Notes under the pieces: model-generated
The model's database searches: none
What the model was told of the DNA's origin: nothing
Seen by the model: only the letters and a program-made list of their open reading frames with translations
DNA from: Pontibacillus chungwhensis BH030062
GTDB lineage: Bacteria; Bacillota; Bacilli; Bacillales; BH030062
Direction of reading: 5' to 3'
NCBI RefSeq assembly: GCF_000770675.1
Contig: NZ_AVBG01000020.1
Span: 1-50,192 of the forward strand
Length of the DNA: 50,192 nucleotides
Shown here: positions 36,872 through 44,897 of the stretch, in pieces
Layout: every line of letters starts with the position of its first letter
Position numbering within the stretch: the stretch's first letter is position 1
Translations under genes and position numbers: made by a program

Positions 36872-37386
36872 CAGCCAGCAAAACGATGACAAAGTCAAAT
36901 GTAGTCTTTCTGGCAATTGATACAGCTGTTGAAGTCATACAGGCGGGGATCAGTTATGTCAATTTGCAATATGAAAGGCAACATACAAAAGATCTTGAAG
37001 AAGAGTTAAATCATGCAAGGATAGCTCAGGATGAGGTGTATCAGGAGCAACTCAAGCAATATCAAACAAAAATACATGAGGCTAAGGAAAGAATGAAAGC
37101 CGATTTAAATCAGTATAAAGTCGAACTAGAGCTCGAGTCTCAGAGAATCAGAAGTGAATTAGAGCACATGAGGAAGAGCTCTGACTATGACGTTGAAGCA
37201 TATATAAAGAGATTGGGCATTAATGATCGTCTGAGAAAGCCGCTGCTTGATGCTCTCCAATATATTGCAGAAATGATCGATAAGGAAAAGGAAAAAGGAA
37301 CAGACTTTCGGGGTTTGGCGAAGCTCCAAGAAGAGTACAGACATGCTTATGCCCGATATAATGAACTTATTCAAGTCTTGGTATAG
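36811..37386 (+). CDS. coiled-coil protein with short hydrophobic segment (operon gene 2)
   Basis: 191 residues from TTG 36811, overlapping gene 1 by 61 bases; AGGAAGGGG lies ~11 bases upstream. ATG 36886 is an alternative start without a clear ribosome binding site. Residues ~28-48 (SNVVFLAIDTAVEVIQAGISYV) are moderately hydrophobic and could be a membrane-associating helix. Residues ~53-135 are a long, charged coiled coil (KDLEEELNHARIAQDEVYQEQ ... RIRSELEHMRKS). The C-terminus is helical. It probably assembles with gene 3, which has similar character; the function is unknown. Confidence 0.6.
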   Translation: MDQERAFRFFGSAKKNVQHVAASKTMTKSNVVFLAIDTAVEVIQAGISYVNLQYERQHTKDLEEELNHARIAQDEVYQEQLKQYQTKIHEAKERMKADLNQYKVELELESQRIRSELEHMRKSSDYDVEAYIKRLGINDRLRKPLLDALQYIAEMIDKEKEKGTDFRGLAKLQEEYRHAYARYNELIQVLV

Positions 37387-37395
37387 GAGGAATGA

Positions 37396-38022
37396 ATGAT
37401 GAAAAAAGGGTTAGATGGTTTAAGGAAGCCGGGTGGACGGCCGAAGGGAAACAAATCGGAAGTCTTCTCACAAGAGAATGGGAACATAGAAGTCATGACA
37501 TCAAAGGAAAAACCTGATAAAGACGTACAGCTTGGGAAGATGGATATGGCAAGCAGTGTAGTGGATACAGTAGGAGATGTCGTATCCCAAGTATCACGGT
37601 CAATCGAGAATGTGAAATTGGCCTCAATGGAGCTAGACAAGATTAGGGAAACATCACGGCGGGACGTAAAGGTTGCGAAGGAGTCAACGAAAACGACGAA
37701 AATAGAAGAGCGTGAGAAAACAAAACGATTTGTACAAGAAACTGAGAAAGAGATCCGAGAGATTGAGAAGGAATCAACAAAGCTCGCGAATACGCACATG
37801 GAGACGATGAAGAAACAAGATCAAGAACACGAAAGAAAAATGAAGCAATTGCAACTGGCTGAGGATCACTTGGGACAACTTAGCGATCATTTGCAAGTAT
37901 TAATGGATAAAGTTAAGCAATGTCATGCGGAAGGTATTGAAGTTCCAGAAGAATTAACGCTCCAAATACAAGAGCACAGTAAGGTTCTGACTGAACGCAC
38001 GATTCAGCTACAGCAATCTTAA
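37396..38022 (+). CDS. coiled-coil protein (operon gene 3)
   Basis: 208 residues; AGGAGG is 5 bases before ATG 37396 and 8 before the adjacent ATG 37399, so the second Met may be used. The basic N-terminus (LRKPGGRPKGNKSE) resembles an AT-hook-like DNA-contacting arm. Residues ~50-70 (MASSVVDTVGDVVSQVSRS) are amphipathic. Residues ~75-150 are a highly charged coiled coil (KIEEREKTKRFVQETEKEIREIEKEST). The tail ends with QIQEHSKVLTERTIQLQQS. It starts 9 bases after gene 2 and 33 bases before the helicase. No catalytic motif, so likely a structural or adaptor subunit. Confidence 0.6.
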   Translation: MMKKGLDGLRKPGGRPKGNKSEVFSQENGNIEVMTSKEKPDKDVQLGKMDMASSVVDTVGDVVSQVSRSIENVKLASMELDKIRETSRRDVKVAKESTKTTKIEEREKTKRFVQETEKEIREIEKESTKLANTHMETMKKQDQEHERKMKQLQLAEDHLGQLSDHLQVLMDKVKQCHAEGIEVPEELTLQIQEHSKVLTERTIQLQQS

Positions 38023-38055
38023 TGGGGTTAAAAAAAGCAAAGAAGGGGGGATTCT

Positions 38056-41000
38056 ATGCCTCATCCAGCACTCGTTATAGGTCTTGCTGCTGTAGGGATT
38101 GCAGCCGCAACTTTTCGCTTTGTTTGTGATGAACTGTCAGATGAAGAGAAGAGAAAACGTGAGAGAATGCGGGAGGAGTATAAGAAGTACGAGCAAGAAA
38201 GGAACAAGTATAGCGAATGGCGCCACCGTCAGGATGTCCATGATATTAAGGCGGACCATGATGGAGCAAAGCAACGTGCGATGTACGAGGAAGAGGGGAA
38301 ACGAGAGACCGCACGAAAGGCTTATTACCATCATATGCAAGACAGCCTCGAGCAGATGAAAGCCCAGCGTGAGGACCTATTAGGGGAACTCAAGCAAGCG
38401 ATTCAAACAACAAGAAGTCAAATGACGGGAGAGCAAAACACGCATTTAAGGAAGCACTCACTTGTACAGTTGCACCAGTCACTTGAAGAGGCAAAAGAGA
38501 AGCTTCATGCGTATTTGTACTACCTTCATAAGTATGAGAAATACTTACACCGGTGTGAAAGCCAAGGGATGGAACTACCGGCACCTTTTGAGTTGTTGTT
38601 ACCAGAGCTGTTTCCATACATTGGGAAGTTAATTACCTATAAGAAGAAAGATTTATTTGCAAAAGGCTCTTTGGCAATTGACCAGGGGATAACTCTCCAG
38701 TATGCGTGCCCTGACTTAAAGGTGATAGAAGATTATGATGAAGAAGCTGACATTCACCTATTCGTGGAGTCTTCGCGGAATAATACGTGCACCTACTCCA
38801 TTTCGAAAGGGCTTTTTAAATATACAGCACTTTACGAACCGGGGATCGGAATCGAAGCCAAAGTCTTACGTCATGATAAGAGTTTTATTCATTTAGATTT
38901 TAAAGGTCTCCTATTAAGGATGTATAAAAGTGACTTCGAGAATCCGTTCAGAACTCCTCCTAGAAATGTGGACATTCGAGTGTTTCCTAAGGAGTGGACG
39001 TACAACTTGCGTCACAGGGAGCCGCTCGTTACGGAGAAGTATCAAGAAAGCTTTGCCGTTTGTCAGTTCAACAGTGTACCCCTTGTGTTCGATTATGATG
39101 ACTATGAAGATTTTTATAAATGGGTTGAGCACAATGAGCACGTATGGAGCCAAACGAGTGAGTGGAAGATTGCTCCGCTTGATGAGGGAGATATCCCTTA
39201 TGCTGAAGAGGTCATTCTTCAGCTTGGAACAGATCTGGTAATGAAAGCTAGAGTTATGAATAGTGAAGACGGTCGGTCGTTTCTTTATTATAGAGGGATG
39301 CTTGATTTATCAGATAACCTTCTACAGCCGGAAGATATCTTCGTGGCTTTGAAAGGAAGCTTTTCTGTTGCGTTCTCGGAGGAATTTGACCTCCTGCCTG
39401 AAGAAGATTTCATCGAAATGGAACAGTTCTCATTATTATTGTTTAATGAATTTAGGGAGCAAAAAGTCATTAAAGAAAGCTATGTGGGAAGTCGCTTTTT
39501 TAATAGGTGGGCAGAAGTCACGGACGCTTTAATTACCTATTTATATAAGGGAGATGCTGAGGTGTGTGTAACAGGCCCTGTTCGTTACACTGGGTTCAAT
39601 CATGAATTGAAGTTAAAGAAATATGAGGCTGAAGTGAGGAATGATCAGGACATACACGCTTTTCTTAGTGAATCGATGACCTCTTATCAACAATATTGCT
39701 TCATTGTTGCCGATGACGGTAGGTATTTACCTGTAGAATTCTCGCCAACTGCTGAGTGGGTAACCGTTTATGGCGATTTCAAGGAAGTTAATGAAGATCA
39801 AGAGCTTACCGTATACATAAAAAATTTTCCTTATCCTGAAGTACAACAGAAGAAGGCGTTGAATCAGTTTCGAGAAGGGTTACTTAAGAATTCAAGGCTA
39901 AAGAGTGGTTTGTTGAACCCGGCATCGATTCAGACTAAACAGAGGGAGATTGGTGAACTTTCCTTCTATAACCGTTTGCTGAGTGAGAACACAACGCAGC
40001 GAACAATCGTTCATGAAGCACTACAAGAAGAGGATATTTATTTCATCCAAGGCCCGCCTGGAAGCGGGAAGACGACAGTCATTCAAGAGATCATTCATCA
40101 GCACCTGCAGCATCATCCAGATGACCGGGTACTAGTCGTTTCTCAAGCGAATGTAGCCGTCGATAATGTGATGGTCGATCTGGTTGATCGTTACGATGAA
40201 GAGTACATGATTCGCTGTGGGAAGACGCGAGAGGGAGACGTGCTGCCAATTAGCTTCGATAAGCGGTACGAAGAGTATTTGGAAGGAATACGCTCTATTG
40301 ACCCGGAGACGGTTCCAATAGGGCTTCTTGAAGAGTGGAAAGAAATCGTCATGCCTGAAGATTCTCATGGGAACAATTCTGAGGTAGGAGAGCTTATTCT
40401 TAAAGGGAATCGAATCGTAGGCGCTACATGTGTAGGCCTGGCTCAAAAACGAATAGGATTAGACCGCTTATCATTTGACCTCGTCATTATAGATGAAGCA
40501 GGTAAAGCGTTACCTGCAGAAATTCTCATTCCAGTGAATCGTGCTAAGAAAGTAGTCATGATTGGGGACCATAAACAGCTTCCTCCTACCGTTAATACGG
40601 CATTGTTTGACCCTGAGAAGATTGAATTAGAAGACCGGGAGTACTGCACGAACGAAATGTTTGAGAAGAGTTTATTTCAGCGATTATATGAAGATTGCCC
40701 GGATCGTAATAAGAGTATGTTGGACACGCAGTATCGAATGCCAGCTGTCATTGGAAGCATGATCAGTACTTTCTTCTATAGAGGTCGCTTAATGAATGGA
40801 GCGCCCACCTATGACAAACGACCAGTATTCTTCAACAAGCATTTGAATTGGCTAGATATGTCACAAGATGTGTTCTTTAAGGAAGATGCGGCACATGGAT
40901 CGCCTCAAAATAAACGGGAAGCGGAGATTGTTTGCAGACTAGTAGATAAGATCAAAGAAAGTCTATCGAATGATCAAAGGATTGCTGTAATTACGCCATA

Positions 41001-41373
41001 TAAAGGACAGAAGAGATTAATTGAGCAAGCGTTTCGAAAGAACAAGGTTGCCCTGGAGGGACGCGTTGCGATTAATACGATCGATGCTTTCCAAGGGGAT
41101 GAAGCCGAACTGGTCCTTTATTGCACAACCCGTGCTGAACGAAAAACAAAATTCTTCTCCGACTACGCAAGGTTAAACGTAGCACTCTCAAGGACCAAAT
41201 CGGATTTACTCATTATAGGATCACGTGACTACTTTAAAACGTACGGGGAAGACAGCATGCTTTATCAGATATCGTCTTATATTGAGGAATACGGAGATAT
41301 GTGGCGGTATAAAGAATTGCTAGACTTTCTACCTGAGACGTTGGAAGGAAGGAATACTCTGCTTCAGAGATAA
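38056..41373 (+). CDS. SF1 (UPF1/Dna2-like) helicase with hydrophobic N-terminus and long extension (operon gene 4)
   Basis: 1105 residues, ATG with AAGGGGGG upstream. Residues ~3-22 (ALVIGLAAVGIAAATF) are hydrophobic, suggesting membrane association, followed by a ~100-residue coiled coil. Residues ~190-630 are a large unrecognised region. The C-terminal third is an SF1B-type helicase: Walker A GPPGSGKT (666-673), Ia VVSQANVAVDNVM, Walker B IIDEAG (D813-E814), III MIGDHKQLPPT, then QYRMPAVI, VITPYKGQK, INTIDAFQGDEAE and NVALSRTKSDLLIIG. All motor motifs look intact. It would move along RNA or DNA. Partner of the NERD helicase 82 bases downstream. Confidence 0.9.
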   Translation: MPHPALVIGLAAVGIAAATFRFVCDELSDEEKRKRERMREEYKKYEQERNKYSEWRHRQDVHDIKADHDGAKQRAMYEEEGKRETARKAYYHHMQDSLEQMKAQREDLLGELKQAIQTTRSQMTGEQNTHLRKHSLVQLHQSLEEAKEKLHAYLYYLHKYEKYLHRCESQGMELPAPFELLLPELFPYIGKLITYKKKDLFAKGSLAIDQGITLQYACPDLKVIEDYDEEADIHLFVESSRNNTCTYSISKGLFKYTALYEPGIGIEAKVLRHDKSFIHLDFKGLLLRMYKSDFENPFRTPPRNVDIRVFPKEWTYNLRHREPLVTEKYQESFAVCQFNSVPLVFDYDDYEDFYKWVEHNEHVWSQTSEWKIAPLDEGDIPYAEEVILQLGTDLVMKARVMNSEDGRSFLYYRGMLDLSDNLLQPEDIFVALKGSFSVAFSEEFDLLPEEDFIEMEQFSLLLFNEFREQKVIKESYVGSRFFNRWAEVTDALITYLYKGDAEVCVTGPVRYTGFNHELKLKKYEAEVRNDQDIHAFLSESMTSYQQYCFIVADDGRYLPVEFSPTAEWVTVYGDFKEVNEDQELTVYIKNFPYPEVQQKKALNQFREGLLKNSRLKSGLLNPASIQTKQREIGELSFYNRLLSENTTQRTIVHEALQEEDIYFIQGPPGSGKTTVIQEIIHQHLQHHPDDRVLVVSQANVAVDNVMVDLVDRYDEEYMIRCGKTREGDVLPISFDKRYEEYLEGIRSIDPETVPIGLLEEWKEIVMPEDSHGNNSEVGELILKGNRIVGATCVGLAQKRIGLDRLSFDLVIIDEAGKALPAEILIPVNRAKKVVMIGDHKQLPPTVNTALFDPEKIELEDREYCTNEMFEKSLFQRLYEDCPDRNKSMLDTQYRMPAVIGSMISTFFYRGRLMNGAPTYDKRPVFFNKHLNWLDMSQDVFFKEDAAHGSPQNKREAEIVCRLVDKIKESLSNDQRIAVITPYKGQKRLIEQAFRKNKVALEGRVAINTIDAFQGDEAELVLYCTTRAERKTKFFSDYARLNVALSRTKSDLLIIGSRDYFKTYGEDSMLYQISSYIEEYGDMWRYKELLDFLPETLEGRNTLLQR

Positions 41374-41455
41374 GGTGTGATCCTTTCTGTTATATAGCTT
41401 CGGATAGTAAAGCTTTGCGTAGTTGTATTTAAATTTCCTGGAAAGGGGTGGAGGA

Positions 41456-43330
41456 ATGGGAGTGGATGTAATAAGAAACTCTTATTCATATGATGATGTC
41501 CAGCACGGGGAAGACTTCTTCTTGAAGCAGTTGGAACAAGCAGAAGGGTTAGAAGGATGGACCGTTTATGAGCAACCTCATTTGAACGGGGATCGGCCTG
41601 ATTTCGTGCTGTGCCATCCAGAAAAGGGAGTCATTATAGTAGAGGTGAAAGATTTCAATTTGAAGTCATCTAGCTATAAAACCCCGGGCCTAGTAAAGGG
41701 GGAGGATGGTCGATATATTGATCAAAATCCGGTTAAACAAGTAAAAAGGTATAAAGATAATCTGCTGCAGTATATATCAAGGCAGTACTTAAACGCAGAA
41801 GAGAAATACTATGCTCATTCCTATGCCATGATTGAAACCATAGTCTATTTTCATAATGCAACAAGAGAAGAAGGCGAAGCGTACTGCCAGCCCAATGATT
41901 ATACGAAAATACTAGGTCGTCAAGAGGCGCTGTCTTTAGGCAACAACGACTTCCGTGCATCAAATATAGCTACACTTAACTATTCAAAATCAAAATTCTC
42001 TAAAGACGGTATTCTCCAAAACTTCGTGAAAGATTTAGAGGCGTGGATGAATCCCTCTGATTACCACAAAGATCGGTTAGAGCCGATTAAGCTGTATCCA
42101 GACCAACAGAGGTACATAAAGGTCAAGCCTGGATCCTTCAGGAGATTGAGTGGAGTGGCGGGATCGGGGAAGTCATTAATTCTAGCGACTAAAGCTGCTG
42201 AAATGTTAAAGCAACATAAACGGGTATTACTCCTAACCTATAATATTACGCTAAGACATTATTTAAGAGATTTAGTTAGCCAGCAGTTTGGTGAAGGTGA
42301 CCGTAGACTCATTCGGGATCATTTAGTGATCAAGCACTTTCACGACTTCGTTAGTGGTGTAGCGGATGAGCATGGAATTGAACTTCCAGAATCGAAGGGC
42401 GATGATTTTGAATTGGTGTGGTTAGACAAAATTAATGCCAAGTTGAATCAAACGTCCATTCATGACGACTATAGGTTCGATACGATTCTCATAGATGAAG
42501 GACAAGACTTCAAACATCAGTGGGTGCGCTTCTTGAAACAATTCTATACTGGGAACACGGATTTCTATTTATTTTATGATGTTCAACAAGATCTGTATGG
42601 CAGGCAGAAGGAAGTCTGGATAGAAGACCCGGACGTGATTATAGGGATGGGTTTTAAAGGGAGCCCGGGAAGGTTGAAGATCTCTCGTCGTTTACCTGGT
42701 TCAGCAGTGCAGATGATTAATAAGATAAGAGAGCATTTCAACGATGCTCAAGAAGAAATTCTCGTTCCCTCAGCTCAAATGGATCTGTTCACTACCCTTC
42801 ACTGGGAAAACGTCGATTTAATATGGGAAGAAAAAGACGAAGCCATAGAAAGACATATCCAGTCGCTCATAGATAACGGTGTCCATGTTGATGACATTGC
42901 TGTATTAACAACCCATGAGAAGACCGGAATGCTCATCGTAAAGACCATGCAAAGCAAGGGTTACACGCTCTCTCATGTTTATGACAGAAAGGGCGAGGCG
43001 GATCAGAGCGCACGACGGGCAGAAAAGTGGAAGTTCCAACCGGGCAATGGAAGATTGAAAGTATGTTCCATTCATAGCTTCAAAGGATGGGAAGCTTCTC
43101 ATATTATTTTGGCTTTAGACAGACCTGCTCGCACTTTTAGTAGTTCAGAGGTCTCTTCCTCTAACAACCAATCATCCGAAACTGCGGCACAACTGGAGGA
43201 TGAAGTGAAGAGATATTTGTTTATGGCCCTATCCAGAGTTCGATATTATCCTAAAATGGTGACATGTAGCTTTACATGCTTGAACTTTATAGAAGAATAC
43301 AACGGGTTAGAGGAGCTATTCCGAACATAG
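41456..43330 (+). CDS. NERD nuclease-domain SF1 helicase (operon gene 5)
   Basis: 624 residues. The frame is open from TTG 41423, but ATG 41456 is preferred, as GGAAAGGGG lies upstream of it. Residues ~10-120 are a NERD domain, a PD-(D/E)xK-type nuclease fold: D49 in RPDFVLCHPEKG, then E63-V-K65 in VIIVEVKDF. A UvrD-like SF1A helicase follows: Walker A GVAGSGKS (233-240), Walker B LIDEGQDF (D347-E348), a motif III-like FYLFYDVQQDLY, VCSIHSFKGWEASHIIL (motif V) and LFMALSRVRYY (motif VI). It is likely to cut and unwind DNA. Type D and type A/B repeats follow immediately. Confidence 0.9.
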   Translation: MGVDVIRNSYSYDDVQHGEDFFLKQLEQAEGLEGWTVYEQPHLNGDRPDFVLCHPEKGVIIVEVKDFNLKSSSYKTPGLVKGEDGRYIDQNPVKQVKRYKDNLLQYISRQYLNAEEKYYAHSYAMIETIVYFHNATREEGEAYCQPNDYTKILGRQEALSLGNNDFRASNIATLNYSKSKFSKDGILQNFVKDLEAWMNPSDYHKDRLEPIKLYPDQQRYIKVKPGSFRRLSGVAGSGKSLILATKAAEMLKQHKRVLLLTYNITLRHYLRDLVSQQFGEGDRRLIRDHLVIKHFHDFVSGVADEHGIELPESKGDDFELVWLDKINAKLNQTSIHDDYRFDTILIDEGQDFKHQWVRFLKQFYTGNTDFYLFYDVQQDLYGRQKEVWIEDPDVIIGMGFKGSPGRLKISRRLPGSAVQMINKIREHFNDAQEEILVPSAQMDLFTTLHWENVDLIWEEKDEAIERHIQSLIDNGVHVDDIAVLTTHEKTGMLIVKTMQSKGYTLSHVYDRKGEADQSARRAEKWKFQPGNGRLKVCSIHSFKGWEASHIILALDRPARTFSSSEVSSSNNQSSETAAQLEDEVKRYLFMALSRVRYYPKMVTCSFTCLNFIEEYNGLEELFRT

Positions 43331-43366
43331 GGGAGCTTTCTCGAACACTATAAGAGATGTATACGT

Positions 43367-43445
43367 GAAAAGGTCACAGAGCGAGAGAGTCTGTGACCTT
43401 TTTCGTGGTGAAAGGGAGAGAAAAGTCATTGAGCAGCGCGACTAT
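43367..43445. repeat. type D composite hairpin repeat after the helicase operon
   Basis: AAAAGGTCACAGAGCG...TCTGTGACCTTTTT (43367-43404) followed by the linker GTGGTGAAAGGGAGAG and a truncated second hairpin AAAAGTCATTGAGCAG. Same composite layout as at 35229-35317. Also a good terminator for the operon. Confidence 0.8.
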
Positions 43446-43473
43446 TGATTTATTGAAGCTTCGTTCCTTTAAA

Positions 43474-43541
43474 AGAAGCACAGGGAAGGTTCCCGTGCTT
43501 CTTTTTATTTGATTCGAATAAAGCACTAGAACCATACTCGA
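43474..43541. repeat. type A repeat followed by worn type B repeat
   Basis: AGAAGCACAGGGAAGGTTCCCGTGCTTCTTTTT (43474-43506) with perfect arms, then AAAGCACTAGAACCATACTCG (43520-43541). Confidence 0.75.
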
Positions 43542-43546
43542 CCTCC

Positions 43547-44242
43547 TCACGAAGCCCGTGTCGCTCCACCTGATTTTTTGACAGCACCGTATTTATTAGT
43601 GAACCAAAAAATGAGCGGTAAGAAAATGATGGTTGGCAAAAACCATAGTAAGATGTGACTGGAATCAACACCAATAAGTCGTGGAGCGCCAAAGACAGTA
43701 AATGCCGTCACCGTGGAGATTGAGCATGTTAACATACCAGTAATGTGTTCAACGATCCAGCTCTTTTTCGTCGTCATTGGTTTAAGCCAATAACGCAGTT
43801 GTCCAGCGCCTAGAAATACACCCAATAGAGGAAAAAAGGTGATGAGCGAATTGCCGATTATCATACCGTAGACGACACATCCTAAACCGGCGAGGAATAG
43901 CAACGCGGATGCTGCAAGGTCTAGAGGTTGGCGATGTCTTGGTTCTTTTTTCTTAAACTTTAGCACCCGAATGCCATAGTACGCCGAAACAGCACTTAAC
44001 GTTGCGATAAATAACAAGAAGATTGAGAATTGCATACGCTCAGGTGTAGTATCCGGCTGAACAAAAATTCTGATGGAGGCCATGCCTACAGCTGATACGC
44101 TAACCAAACTCATTCCATACACGAACAACCAGCCGACCCGGTTGTGCCACTTCCCGCCTTTTTTTGTTAAAAGAGGAATCCACAACAATAGTAGTGAACT
44201 AAATCCACCAATTAAATGAGCAATCAAAAACAAGGTAAACAT
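43547..44242 (-). CDS. DUF2306-like multi-spanning membrane protein
   Basis: 231 residues. The frame extends to 44266 (TTG), but AAAGGAG lies 10 bases before the ATG at 44240-44242. Seven to eight hydrophobic segments run through the protein. H9 near the N-terminus (FLIAHLIGGF), KKGGKWHNRVGWLFVYGM and the HITGM segment resemble the DUF2306-type membrane proteins of Bacillaceae. Function unknown. The upstream 44243-44334 region contains TATACACCCCGTGTA, a possible operator, and a fragment of a type A repeat (44310-44335). Confidence 0.65.
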   Translation of the reverse strand: MFTLFLIAHLIGGFSSLLLLWIPLLTKKGGKWHNRVGWLFVYGMSLVSVSAVGMASIRIFVQPDTTPERMQFSIFLLFIATLSAVSAYYGIRVLKFKKKEPRHRQPLDLAASALLFLAGLGCVVYGMIIGNSLITFFPLLGVFLGAGQLRYWLKPMTTKKSWIVEHITGMLTCSISTVTAFTVFGAPRLIGVDSSHILLWFLPTIIFLPLIFWFTNKYGAVKKSGGATRAS

Positions 44243-44334
44243 GTCAATCTCACTCCTTTTGATCAAGTACTTTAATTATACACCCCGTGTACTGTATATG
44301 GTGGGAAAAGAAGTGTAGGGAAGGTTCCTGTGAA

Positions 44335-44501
44335 GATGAATATAAGCACAATTGTTCATATCGTTCATTCCAAAGCTTTGATATAGTTGTAGTTAACTAA
44401 TTGTTGTTCGGAATCATAAACATGAGAATGTGTAACATCTTAAGAAATTGGTAGAGCAAGAATGGTAATATTCGTGCAAACAGCACGTGGAGGAATTTTA
44501 A
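44335..44501 (+). promoter_or_regulatory. conserved 5' region of cold-shock gene, copy 2
   Basis: Shares ~160 bases with 29657-29820, starting ATAAGCACAATTGTTCATA. The identity begins right at the end of a type A repeat fragment (44310-44335), so the repeat marks the edge of the duplicated block. Confidence 0.55.
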
Positions 44502-44702
44502 ATGAATAACGGTACAGTAAAATGGTTTAACGCAGACAAAGGTTTCGGATTTATTGAAGTAGAAGGTGGAGATGACGTATTCGTTCACTTCTCTGCGATT
44601 AATGAAGAAGGCTTCAAAACGCTAGAAGAAGGTCAAGCCGTTTCTTTCGATACAGAAGAAGGAAGCCGTGGGCCACAAGCAGCTAACGTTGTGAAAAAAT
44701 AA
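44502..44702 (+). CDS. csp: cold-shock protein, copy 2
   Basis: 66 residues, ATG with TGGAGGAATT upstream. Protein identical to copy 1 at 29821-30021, with RNP1 KGFGFIEV and RNP2 VFVHFSAI. A handful of silent differences separate the genes (e.g. GATGAC for GACGAT, GCGATT for GCAATT). A terminator at 44712 follows. It sits directly before the intact TIM-barrel-like gene; in the other block the order is reversed. Confidence 0.97.
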   Translation: MNNGTVKWFNADKGFGFIEVEGGDDVFVHFSAINEEGFKTLEEGQAVSFDTEEGSRGPQAANVVKK

Positions 44703-44711
44703 GTCATAGAA

Positions 44712-44746
44712 AAAGCTCTTTCCTATAGTAGGGAAGAGCTTTTTTT
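44712..44746 (+). terminator. csp copy 2 terminator
   Basis: AAAGCTCTTTCC pairs with GGGAAGAGCTTT, followed by a T-run; slightly diverged from the copy 1 terminator. Confidence 0.88.
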
Positions 44747-44852
44747 AGTTCTGAGAGTTATAGTGAATGGTTGTATTAATTCCTATTTACGGATTAGGGT
44801 AAGATCCATGCTTACATTTAGAGAATTAGTCTCATTTATATAGGGTGGAAAA

Positions 44853-44897
44853 ATGTCGATGAAAAGAAGAAGTAGAACGAGAGAAAAGGGGAATTAA
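44853..44897 (+). CDS. possible 14-aa leader peptide
   Basis: ATG 44853, preceded by AGGGTGGAAAA, encodes MSMKRRSRTREKGN and stops at TAA 44895-44897, exactly abutting the ATG of the next gene. The same highly basic start occurs upstream of the dead copy (28381), where a one-base difference breaks the tight stop/start junction. This suggests a translated leader coupled to the downstream gene, but it could be chance. Confidence 0.3.
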   Translation: MSMKRRSRTREKGN

